From assembly GCF_021130785.1 (NCBI RefSeq), contig NC_060211.1:124569001-124633000 (forward strand): a stretch of 64,000 bases of DNA, read 5' to 3'. Source of the stretch: Homalodisca vitripennis. Taxonomy: Eukaryota; Arthropoda; Insecta; Hemiptera; Cicadellidae. Every line of letters begins with the position of its first letter. Position 1 is the stretch's first letter. The position numbers and the translations under genes were made by a program. The notes beneath the pieces are model-generated. The model made no database searches and had not been told where the DNA came from. It saw nothing but the letters and a program-made list of their open reading frames with translations. Of this stretch, positions 13,501 through 24,307 are shown in pieces.

Positions 13501-16500
13501 TTTGGTTATGTATCGCCTGTAAACTGTTTAAAAAGATCTTAAAAACGGCCACAGTTTAAAATATTATTGTCGGAACAAGAATGATAAATAATTGGTTTCA
13601 CAATAATATGCATAAACCGGTTAATTTCTAATTACAGAATGATACAATATGCAAATTACCAAAAGTGGGAGAGAAAGTTTTTATATATAAACAGCGGACA
13701 CAATTGGATTAATACAATTCCAAATTTCACCCTTGTATTTATTTTTATTGAAATGTTATAAATGCGTATATGTTGAACACGTAAAATGTGAAGAAATATT
13801 ATTATAAAATAAATCTTGTAATTTCCTGAATGCAGTTTTCTAAGTTTATAAAACTGAGCATTAGACGTATTACATGTAACATCTCTTTAAAATGTTAAGA
13901 TAGAGAAACATTTTCGTAACCCAGTTATACAGACCGCAGTACTGTGTTAAACTGAACACCTACATAACACTAACTGACGTCATATTGTATTCTCCCAGAC
14001 TCTCTTTACTAAAGGCGCGAGAAGAGAAAGGGGCAAGAATCACCAGCGAATAACATGATATGTCAAACATTTGTTAAACTCTCTAACATTCGCCCAAACA
14101 ACATTTGTATTTCATTCTTATTTTGTAATATGAATTTAGACTTTTCTTTATATTAACTCATGGTTAATATCAATTAAATAATTAAATTGGAAAAGTTTCA
14201 AAATTAAATTAAAAACGTTGCGGAAAAATATTACAAAACTTAACCACTTCAAAATGATACAATTAGTTGAAACGGTATTTTGAAGATAACATGTTTTTAC
14301 AACCTACTAACAAGTGAATCTAAGTATAAAAAGGACATATTGCATTTAAATACGTAGATAACTATAAATGTTTAGCTGAAATCTAATTATGCCTGGTGAT
14401 ATGTGTTGACGAACACACACATACTTAAATATCTGTAATGCAATATTTAAATTAATTTTTTAGAGAATTTAAAACATCTTCAATTTATTTAAAAAATTAA
14501 CACAACTAATATCAAAATGGTGATAAAACATAAACAAATTCAACACTAGAGGACCAACGTGTCTTTCTCTGAACTTGTAAAAGGTAGAAGTACGGCCTAC
14601 AACATGTCGCGTTACAGGTTCGCAGAGGTAGCAAGCAAAATTTCAAGTCTCTGTAGCTATTTCGTTCGAAAGCAGTCGTACGGACTAATATAAAAGCAGA
14701 AATATACAAAAAAGAAGTGTTTCTATTTCCCAAACATTGTGCCAGCCTACTGTGTGATAAGCAGGTTTAACTGATGTTCAGCCAAATTCCATGATTGGAC
14801 GTGCACCATTATCTGTTGTCTGTACGGCTGAGTTAATCTACATTTAGCCTGGAAGGGGAGAGCATAAATTGACTATAAGTGAAACCACAACATAGTTTTG
14901 CATGAAATTACAGAGCAAATGTTCCTAAGAAAACTTCAATCCGTCTGACATCAAGTTTTGATTAAGATCGAAATCAGCTTACTGCTAATTACACCTCTTA
15001 ATTGTTTATTTGTTAATTCTTACACATCTTTATATGTTTATCATCTTATGAGTTTCATTCCTCTTTTATACAATATAATTCACAGAGCAAGAAATATATT
15101 ACATTGTATTTTTGTTTGTGACACATTTCGTAATGAACCTAAACATATAAGTACAGGAATGTAAGTATTCGTACAATTTTCATTTATTTTAATACTTTAC
15201 TATAAATTTGTATTCGTGCTTGTTATATTGGTTAATGTGCTATATAACAAGAAACCTATTTCAATCTCATATTAAGTTTAAAAGGCATATTTTGTCCTTA
15301 AGTCCAAACCGTGTTTGTAACCTTTGCAACACTTTATGTCAAAACCTTTTGAAGAGAAGTTTAAGCAATTTTGAAGGATTTGTCTCTTGACAACCCTTTG
15401 TGTTCTTTTAATTTTTCGCATTAACTTTACTATCAAAAATATTTTCACTTTACTATTTACTTAGTTTCAAAATCTATAAACCTGCACATTATATATACAG
15501 AAGTAACGTAAATGTAAGCCAGAGTTTACAGTCAGCTTCCCTGTTCCATATCAGAAGAGGAGATCGGCTGGAAAATTAAAACTGTTGGCTTGAGCCTCCC
15601 GGCATTCTTTTCTCGGTTGTACGATCTGAATTTGTCACCACTGTTGTCAGTTATTCAATTCTAAAATGCATATTTCAATTCAATTCATATAATTAAAAAT
15701 GTAACTAATATAGGCTCCAAAATACCTGTTAAGAATTAATGTTTTTAACTTAATTATCCATGTCAAGATGTACCCAAATAAAATGTACTTTACTAATAAC
15801 GAAATAACTCATCTATGCATATTTATATATTGATCTTAAATGTGCATCTGCATGGTCTAATTACAAATCATAAACATGGTACATTTTTGTAATCCTTAAG
15901 CTTTAGACAATATATTCCCAAAATATAAAAATTTTAATGTAATTGTGGGTGTTGTAAGCCTTAGGAATAATGGTAAAATGCATGCTTACAACCCACCACT
16001 ATTCAACCCCCCACCACCTTGTAGAGGGGGACCTTAACCTGGCCATGAGGGCATTTCAACATTCACGGTATATCAGATGTTTAATTATCTTTTCCTACTC
16101 TACGTAGTACGCATATGTTACTGGGACATTGAACAGTAAACTTAACGTTTTGAGGAACGGAATCCATGCTCTTCTTCATGTGGGGGTTATTAATTTTAAT
16201 TAATTTATATCTTTTTTTACAATTACCCTTAATTTATACTCTTAACATATTTATAGTTAATATTATTAATACCTCTCCCACTTTAGAAAGAGGATAGATT
16301 CCAATCCTAGAAATACATTTTGTAACATATAACGATGCCAAATTTTGTTAATTTTGGATATGTGTAAATACGTAAATTCGGTTATTCTTTCAAACCTTCA
16401 TCGTCAAATACAAAATTTAAACAAAGAATTGAATCCTACGTATAGTAAAATATAATTAATTGGTGTGTGCACAGGTACACAATTTATTCAGTTTGGATGG

Positions 16501-18065
16501 AATTTGCAATCGATATTTGTACTTCAAACTAACTTAAACACAGGAAGAAAATTTGACTTTATACATAAACCTCTTGAATGTAACTGAATATTGATAAAAT
16601 ATTTGCTTAAGATATGCACTTGATTTAAATACTTTTGAAAGATAGAATTAATAGTAATTCTCTTTTTTTCTAACACAATACTGAATATATATCTGGTCCT
16701 GGGAGGTCCATCGTGAGGGTCAGACATCTTGACTGTAATATATATGTTAAACTTTTATTCTTTAAGCCATTAATAGTAACGTTCAAGCTGAATTTCTAAT
16801 GACATTGTTTTGTAAATATGTACATTAGTTTTGTTATTGAACAAGCTGACTAATCAAAAATATTGGATTGAATAAAATATCACAATTTAAATATAGATGC
16901 CTCATCATATTTTTATTGTATGAAATTTTATTTTGTTTCTTAAGACGTTTTTAAGACCCAAAAAACAGGGAATTATTAGAATGTTAATTTAAATAACTAA
17001 TATTTTAAAATAATAACTAGAAATGGTTTTTAGTAATCCCGATACTTAAGTTTTTTTAAGTACAGTACTTGAATTTGATCGCTAATGCCTTTAAATATGT
17101 AAAAACATACATACATCTAGTTTAAATGAGTGTAGTTTTAAATGTAGAAGTTCGTGATTGAGTTTTGTTGCACCAAAAGTACATCTTTGATTAAATTTTA
17201 TAATTGATCATGGAAGATTTCAAATGATAATAATTAAAAGCATGGTTAAAATTACACTAAAATAATATTTCTTAAACAGAAAAAGAGTTGCTTAGTTTCG
17301 TTTTAACATCTGCCTTAATGACTGAAGATGGCTATCAACATTGAAGTAAAAATATATGAAGAATTGAATGGCATAAGCAATGTTTTGAACCAGAGTTAAA
17401 AGAAAAACAGGCAATAGTTGTGAATAGGTTTCAGTTTGCAAAATTTAATTATTGGCATATTTTTATTCTACTGTATTTATTTGAAGTTCCGTGTGTAACT
17501 CATTACACCGTTTATTTTGTTATGTTACTATTATTTCTTGAAGAATTTCTAAAAGCAAACTCTTTTTTATAGTATCTGAAAATATTTAATTAATGAAAAA
17601 TATATGTTTTTATTGTTATATCTCATAATAGTACCATAAAACTCCAATAATTATGCTAGAGCATTACACAGTGGTTAAGCTTGGGCTCGCTTTAAGAATT
17701 CCTTGATTACTTCCACTAATGTCAGAAAAAGAGCAATGCGACTTGCTAGCGTCAGACTGATAAATAATTACAAATTGAACTCAGCCGTTGTAAGAAAATA
17801 GTATTTCGCTCTTACGAAATTGTACGATTGGATAATGTTTCCTGGAAATTCAGTATTCTAATACATTCCGTTTCCATGTCCAATCACTTAATAATGTACT
17901 CGTTACTCATACATTTAAAAAAGTTTATAACAATTTACATTTTATTTGATAAAATATACAAATTTGTGAACATATAATTTTTACTATCCCACATCAGATT
18001 GTAAAAATCAACATCATTTATTCAATTATAGATGAACCACTTTTACATAGAAAGAGATAATATTA
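10561..18065. other. AT-rich DNA with two weakly similar old repeat segments
   Basis: No gene is supported. The frame of 100 codons at 10917-11219 (minus) lacks any recognisable motif. Segments at about 11690-11960 and 14560-14860 share phrases (a 'caggttcgc/caggcttcgc ... gaggt' block, then 'atgatgctcagc/tgatgttcagcc' and 'catgcaccac/cgtgcaccat') in the same order. They are probably two highly diverged copies of one interspersed repeat. The Helitron array begins immediately after position 18065. Confidence 0.4.
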
Positions 18066-18080
18066 CTCGCCTTCGGCTCG

Positions 18081-18099
18081 CTGGGGGCTACGCCCCCAG
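18081..18099 (-). terminator. Helitron 3' hairpin of unit A
   Basis: A perfect inverted repeat of 8 bp (CTGGGGGC / GCCCCCAG) encloses a 3-nt loop, ending 15 nt from the 3' terminus of the unit. Helitrons use such a subterminal hairpin as the rolling-circle termination signal. Confidence 0.85.
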
Positions 18100-18179
18100 G
18101 CCCCCTTTTGGGTGTTAGCCAAATTCGGGGATAAGAGAGAATCGGTGGTTTTTTAAAATTCCGATGTGAGGCATACCGG

Positions 18180-18740
18180 GAAATTCCCTAGGGGGGTTTA
18201 ATGTTACCAGGAGGTTTAATTTACCCAGGAAGTTATCTGGTCATTCCAGGAAATTCCCGGGGGTGGTTAAAGGTTCGGTGTTTGGTAAATGTGATGTACG
18301 CTTGCAAATTTGGGGATAAGAGAGATTTGGTGGTTGTTAAAATCACATGAGATCATGTCAGAAATTCCCTGGGGGGGGTTTCGTTACCGGGGGATAAGAC
18401 ACCAGGGGGTTATCTGGTCATACCAGGAACTTCCCAGGGGGGGTTAAGAGATTTGGTGACTGGTAAAATTCGGACATGAGGTCATGCCAGAAAATTCCCT
18501 GGGGGGGTTGTAACGTTACCGGGGGTTAAGACATCAGGGGGTTATCTGGTCATACCAGGAACTTCCCAGGGGGGGGTTAAGGGATTTGGTGATTGGTAAA
18601 ATTCGAATATGAGGTCATGCCAGGAAATTCCCTAGGGGGGTTTAATGTTACTGGGGGTTAAGACATCAGGGGGTTTAATTTAGTCAGGATATTACCTGGT
18701 CATATGAACAAATTCCCGGGGGGGGGGGTTAATGTTACAA
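18180..18740. repeat. G-rich degenerate minisatellite in unit A
   Basis: Phrases such as 'aggaaattccc', 'ggggggtttaatgtta', 'acatcaggggg' and 'ggttatctggtcatacc' recur in order with small length changes. The same module appears in units B, C and D. Confidence 0.75.
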
Positions 18741-19079
18741 GGGGTTAATGACACACGTGGACCTATTTTATAGGGTGTTGTGTCTGTGAACGTAATAAAA
18801 AACTCTGTCCCTATCTACTTTTGAAGCTTCACTAACGCTCAGCCAACTCCCGATGTGGAGGGGGTTTTAGTCACTCGTTAACGTGTTAATACAAGGTCAA
18901 TCTGGAACCAGCATGAATCGCACTAATTATAGTTGCAAGATTTAAAACCCCTAAAATTGACGACAAAGAATTTGCCTTTTAGAGCATTTACCAGGCTTAC
19001 GGAAAGATAAAATATATAAAGCTGCTGAACCTTATTTGTAGATCCTATCAATAGCTAGTTACAAAAAATTTTACATTTA

Positions 19080-19960
19080 AGCTAGGGCCAACGGTTCGGC
19101 CATAATCGAGCCCGGAAGGTAAGTTTTTAAGTGAAATTTTCAACATAATCACGTTTTACGGCTAAACCATGGAAGATAGGGTAACAGACCACTTGACCTT
19201 TTTTGTAGATCGTATTATTTTTAATTTGCCCTAAACCTAAGGTTTTTTCTGCAACGGAGCCCAGAAAACAATATCTCACGTAAAACTTGTAAAATCGATA
19301 CTTTAAAAACGCGTAATGCGGCCAAACCATTGGGGATAGGGCAAAATGTCACAAAACCTTTATTGTTGATCGCGCTGTTTTCTAAATTCCATTGAAAATT
19401 GGTTTGACCTACGACCAGCCGTTTAGCCGCTATCAAGCCCGGAATGTAAATTTGTAGGCGAAAATTTCAAAATATTTTAATGTAATCGTGTTTTGCGGTC
19501 AAACTAATGGAGGTATAGTAAAAAGTCACTTGACCTTTATTGTAGATAATATTATTTCCTAAATCCAACCTTTATTTTATTTTGACCTCCGACCAATTTT
19601 TTCACCGCTATCGACTCCAAAAACAAAGTTTTCACGTGAAAATTACAAAAAAAATTGAACTTAATCACGTTTTTTTGGCCAAACCAATGCAGATAGGGCA
19701 AAAAGTCACTGAACCTTTTCTGTAGATCACGTAATTTGCTAATTTGATGGGTCAATCAGATTTGAGCTACGGTCTACCGTTCGGCCGCTATCGGGCTCGA
19801 AACATTACTTTAAGCGAAAAAATCTCTGGAATGTCAAATGTTGGAGCGTTTTATCGCTTAACCATGGAAGATATAGCAAAAAGTCACTGGACCTTTTTTG
19901 TAGTTCACTTCATTCCTGACTAACGATTTTTCGTCAGATCGAAGGTAGCTCCAACGGTTC
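19080..19960. repeat. Degenerate 178-bp tandem modules in unit A
   Basis: The phrase 'aaccatggaagatagrgcaa', then 'agtcac-tggacctttt' and 'tgtagatc' recurs at about 19165, 19323, 19501, 19680 and 19860. Spacing is close to 178 bp. Each module also carries 'gctacgacc', 'cggtt(t/c)ggccgctatcg'. The modules are diverged from each other and are shared with B, C and D. Confidence 0.75.
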
Positions 19961-20216
19961 ACCCGCTATCAGGCTTACAAGAAATGCCTGCAGGGGTAAA
20001 GAATGCGCGATTTTTGAGCAATTTTTTTGAGGGGTTTAAAAGTAAAAAAGTCCGGTTTTCAGACTTTTCCTCCGGGTCATATTGTGAAAGGAACCTGCGT
20101 GCCAAATTTCAAGTTTCCAGCACTTCTAGAACTATGTTAGAATTTGTATCTATATATCAGTCAGTGAGTCAGTTACACATGCGGCTGTATAGTATATTAG
20201 ACTCGCCTTCGGCTCG

Positions 20217-20235
20217 CTGGGGGCTACGCCCCCAG
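20217..20235 (-). terminator. Helitron 3' hairpin of unit B
   Basis: Identical to the hairpin of unit A and at the same 15-nt distance from the unit's 3' end. Confidence 0.85.
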
Positions 20236-20280
20236 GCCCCCATTTGGGTGTTGGCCAATTTCGGGGATAAGCGGAATTCA

Positions 20281-21102
20281 GTGACGGGTAATATCTGAGA
20301 ATTATACTAGGGTCTGGGTGTTTAAATTAGGCCTAATTTATTGAAATTTTATTTATTAATCCAATTTTTGACTTTAATGACATTTTACTGCTTAACCGTT
20401 AGAGATACGAGAAAAAGTGACTGGACCTTTCTCGTCGGAAATTTAATTTTGTGTTTCGATTGTGCCCTCAGATTTGATCTACGACCTATGGTTTAGTCGG
20501 TACAACGCTTGGAATAAATGTCTGCACTGGTGGGGAAAAGAGCGATTTGGTGATTGGTAAAATTCGGACATGAGGCCATGCCAGGAAATTCCCTGGGGGG
20601 GGGTTTAATGTTACTGGGGGGGTTAACATTTCAGGAGGTTTAATGTACTCAGGAGCTTATCTGGTCATACCAGGAAATCCCGGGGGGGTTACAACATCAG
20701 GGGGTTTAATGTACTCAGGAGGTTATCTGGTCATACCAGGAAATCCCCGGGGGGGGGTTAATGTTACCGGGGGTTAATGACACACTTGGACTTATTTTAG
20801 AGGGTGTTGTGTCTGTGAACATAATACAAATTCACTCTGTCCCTATCTACTATTGACGCTTAGCCAACGCTCAGCCAATTTATAATGTGACGGGTAATAT
20901 CTGAGAATTATACTAGGGTCTGGGTGTTTAAATTAGGCCTAATTTATTGAAATTTTATTTATTAATCCAATTTTTGACTTTAATGACATTTTACTGCTTA
21001 ACCGTTAGAGATACGAGAAAAAGTGACTGGACCTTTCTTGTCGGAAATTTAATTTTGTCTTTCGATTGTGCCCTCAGATCTGATCTACGACCTATGGTTT
21101 AG
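20281..21102. repeat. Pair of 216-bp direct repeats inside unit B
   Basis: The segment 20281-20496 (starting GTGACGGGTAATATCTGAG) recurs at 20887-21102, an offset of 606 bp, with only a few substitutions. Both copies include a 'gcttaaccgttagagatacg' module. G-rich minisatellite lies between them. Confidence 0.85.
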
Positions 21103-22571
21103 CCAGAAATGAGCTCGGGAGAAAAGTCTGCACGGGTCAGCTATCTTGAATTGTTTAGTATAAACATAATAAAAACCGACCTCAAGGCAGTATTTTAAGT
21201 CGAACAGGGGGTTTAATATCACCAGGAGACTATCTAGTCAAGGCGAGAAATTCCCTGGGTGGGTGATTAATGTTAAGGAGGTTAAGACAAGAGGGGGTTT
21301 AATTTCGTCAGGATATTGTCTGGTCATATGAACAAATTCCCAGGGGGGTTAACCTTACCGGGGGATAAGTCTCCAGGGGGTTATCTGGTCATACCAGGAT
21401 CTTCCCAGGGGGGGGGGTTAAGAGATTTGGTGACTGGTAAAATTCGGACATGAGGTCATGGCAGGAAATTCCCTGGGGGGGTTTAATGTTACCAGGGGGG
21501 TTAACACATCAGGGGGTTGAATGTACAGGAGGTTATCAGGTCATACCAGGAAATCCCCGGGGGGGGGGTTAATATTACCGGGGGTTAATGACACACTTGG
21601 GCCTTTTTTAGAGGGTATTGTGTCTGTGAACATAATAAATATTCCTCTGTCCCTATCTACTATTGACGCTTAGCTAACGCTCAGCCAACTCCCGAAGTCA
21701 CTGAACCTTTTCTGTAGATCACGTGATTTCCTAAATCCTGTTTAAAATTTGTTTTGAGTTACGACCAACCGTTTAGCCGCTATCAAGCCCGGAATGTAAA
21801 TTTTTAGGCGAAAATGTCCAATATTTTCACTTAATCGCGTTTTGCGGTCAAACTAAGGGAAATATAGTAAAAAGTCACTGGACCTTTTTTGTAGGTCATC
21901 TTATTTCCTAAATAAAACGTTAGTCTTATTTTGACCTCCGACCAATGGTTTCGCCGCTATCGACCCCAAAAACAAAAGTTTCGCGTAAAAGTTACAACAA
22001 AATTGTACATAATCACGTTTTTTCGGCCAAACCAATCGAGATAGGGCAAAAGATTACTGGACCTTTTCTGTAGATCGCGCAATTTGCTAATTTAATGGGT
22101 CAATCAGATTTGAGCTACGACCAACGGTTCGGCCGCTATCGGGCTTGAAACATTATTTTTATCGAAAAAATCTCTGGAATTTCAAATGTTCGAGCGTTTT
22201 GTCGCTTAACCATGGAAGATAGAGCAAAAAGTCATTAGACCTTTTTCGTAGTTCACTTCATTCCTGACCATGAATTTTCCGTCAGATCTGAGCTAGCTCC
22301 AACGGTTCGCCCGCTATCGGGCTTACAAAAAATGCCTGCAGGGGTGAAGAATGCGCGATTTTTTGGGAATTTTTTTGAGGGGTTGAAAATGAAAAATTCT
22401 CACTTTTCGGGATTTTCCTGGTGGTTACACGTGGAAAGCTATCTGTGTACCAAATTTCAAGTCTCTAACTCATCTGGAAGTAGGTTAGAATTAGTATACG
22501 TGAGTGAGTGAGTGAGTCAGTCAGTCAGTTACACATGCGGTTGTATATATATTAGACTCGCCTTCGGCTCG

Positions 22572-22590
22572 CTGGGGGCTACGCCCCCAG
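22572..22590 (-). terminator. Helitron 3' hairpin of unit C
   Basis: Same 8-bp stem and 3-nt loop as the other units, 15 nt before the 3' terminus that abuts the 5' end of unit B. Confidence 0.85.
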
Positions 22591-22919
22591 GCCCCCATGA
22601 TGTACGCTTGCAAATTCGGGGATAAGCGGAATTCGGGGACAGGAGGGATTCGGTTGTTGGTTAAAATCGGACTTGAGGTTTTAAATTTACGTGTCCCCAA
22701 CTGTGTCCTTTCTCGTGGGAAACACATTATCAAACAATATTTAGTGTATAATGTGGTATACAATAAAGTTCAAGTAATATATTGCTGTATCTCCCCTGGG
22801 TAGGCCGTAAACGCCATTACGTGCGAAATTCTTTTAATTTTTCGTGAAAATTGAGATTTCGGGTCCGATAGCGGTCAAACCGTTACTAATATTGTTTACG
22901 CATCACGGCTGCAAGTTGG

Positions 22920-23930
22920 GAGATTGAGCGCTACATATGTTTGTGTCAAATTAGTTGCTAGTAACTTTAAGTTGATAAAACTGTTCTTTGCCCGTTAGTT
23001 TGTCAATGCTCAAATACGGAGACCATATATTATTAACAAAATTACAGCTATTACAGCAAAATTACAGTCAATGATATTCTCTGATGTCGTGTGGAAATTT
23101 GCATATTTGGTTGTGTATATACATGTGTCAAATGATTTGGTAATAACTTATTGTTGTTGAAACTGTTGTTTGCCCGTTTGTTTGTCAATGCTTTAAATGC
23201 AAGCATGACGTATCCAGTCTCGCCACGGGGAGGCCGGCAAACGTGGAGACCATATTATAATATTAACAAAATTACATCAATCGTTGGTTAATGTTGATCT
23301 TAAATGTCGTGTGCATCTTTGCATATTTAGTTGTGTATATACTTGTGTAAAGTTATTGGGTAATAATGTATTTTTATTGAAAATGTTGTTTGCCCGTTAG
23401 TTTGTCAATGCTTTAAATGCAAGCATGACGTATCCAGTCTCGCCACGGGGAGGCTGGCAAACGTGGAGACCATATATTATTAATACAATTACATCAATCG
23501 TTGGTTAATGTTGATCTTCAATGTCGTGTACATCTTTGCATATTTAGTTGTGTATATACTTGTGTAAAAATATTGGGTAATAATGTTTTTTTATTGAAAC
23601 TGTTGTTTGCCCGTTAGTTTGTCGATGCTTTAAATGCAAGCATGACGTATCCAGTCTCGCCACGGGGAGGCCGGCAAACGTGGAGACCATATATTATTAA
23701 CAAAATTACATAAATCGTTGGTTAATGTTAATCTTCAATGTCGTGTTCATATTTGCATATTTAGTTGTGTATGTACTTGTGTCAAATTATTTAGTAATAA
23801 TGTATTGTTGAAATTGTTGTTTGCCCGTTAGTTTGTCAATGCTTTAAATGCAAGCATGACGTATCCAGTCTCGCCACGGGGAGGCCGGCAAACATAGAGA
23901 CCATATATTTACATATATACAGAAAACTAT
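22920..23930. repeat. About 217-bp tandem repeats in the 3' region of unit C
   Basis: The phrase TTTGCCCGTTAGTTTGTC occurs at about 22987, 23169, 23389, 23605 and 23819. It is followed by 'atgcaagcatgacgtatcc', 'ctcgccacggggaggc' and 'ggagaccatata'. The three later intervals are about 214-220 bp, while the first unit is shorter and diverged. The array is non-coding and lies downstream of the Rep-helicase stop in gene orientation. Confidence 0.85.
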
Positions 23931-23937
23931 TTACATC

Positions 23938-24300
23938 GACGAGGAGTTTTGTTTTGGCAGGCCCTCTAGCCTACTGCCGCATCAATCAGAATGGGGAGTT
24001 TTGTTGTGGCAGGTCCCATTGCCTACTGCCTAATCAGTCACTACGGGGAGTTTTGTTTTGGCAGGTCCCCTAGCCTACTGCCTAGTCAATCGCGACGGGG
24101 AGTTTTGTTTGGGCAGGTCCCCTAGCCTACTGCCAGTGTCAATCACGACGGGGAGTTTTGTTTGGGCAGGCCCCCTAGCCTACTGCCAGTGTCAATCTCG
24201 ACGGGGAGTTTTGTTTGGGCAGGCCCCCTAGCCTACTGCCAGTGTCAATCACGACGGGGAGTTTTGTTTGGGCAGGCCCCCTAGCCTACTGCCAATCTCA
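23938..24300. repeat. 53-bp tandem repeats directly downstream of the Rep-helicase stop
   Basis: Seven copies with the core GGGGAGTTTTGTTTGGGCAG, then 'gccccctagcctactgcc' and 'agtgtcaatcacgac' start at about 23941, 23993, 24045, 24097, 24150, 24203 and 24256. The last three copies are nearly identical and the first ones diverge. Each copy contains a short inverted repeat (GGCAG...CTGCC). The array ends within 10 bp of the stop codon, so it would form the 3' untranslated region. Confidence 0.9.
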
Positions 24301-24307
24301 ATCCGGT

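Larger units (their letters stand above)
18066..20201 (-). mobile_element. Helitron unit A, non-autonomous
   Basis: This 2136-bp unit has the shared 3' hairpin end at 18066-18099 and the shared 5' end at about 20170-20201 (minus strand TCTAATATACTATACAGCC). There is no coding frame. The interior holds a G-rich 85-bp-type minisatellite (about 18180-18740) and about five degenerate 178-bp modules (19080-19960). It presumably depends on the unit C protein for movement. It is the last unit in transposon orientation and provides the junction with host DNA at 18065/18066. Confidence 0.85.
20202..22556 (-). mobile_element. Helitron unit B, non-autonomous
   Basis: This 2355-bp unit has a 3' hairpin end at 20202-20235 and a 5' end at about 22525-22556 (minus strand TCTAATATATATACAACC). 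It is non-coding. It contains two near-identical 216-bp direct repeats (20281-20496 and 20887-21102), G-rich minisatellite blocks (about 20570-20760 and 21200-21570) and 178-bp modules (about 21690-22290). It joins A and C without any spacer base. Confidence 0.85.

Noticed and set aside
19984..20298. 104-codon frame crossing the end of unit A and start of unit B
   Set aside because: It spans two transposon termini and the hairpin, so it is a junction artefact without coding features.
23938..24300. Regular 53-bp repeats considered as a CRISPR-like array
   Set aside because: The units are contiguous tandem copies without unique spacers, and they belong to a eukaryotic transposon.
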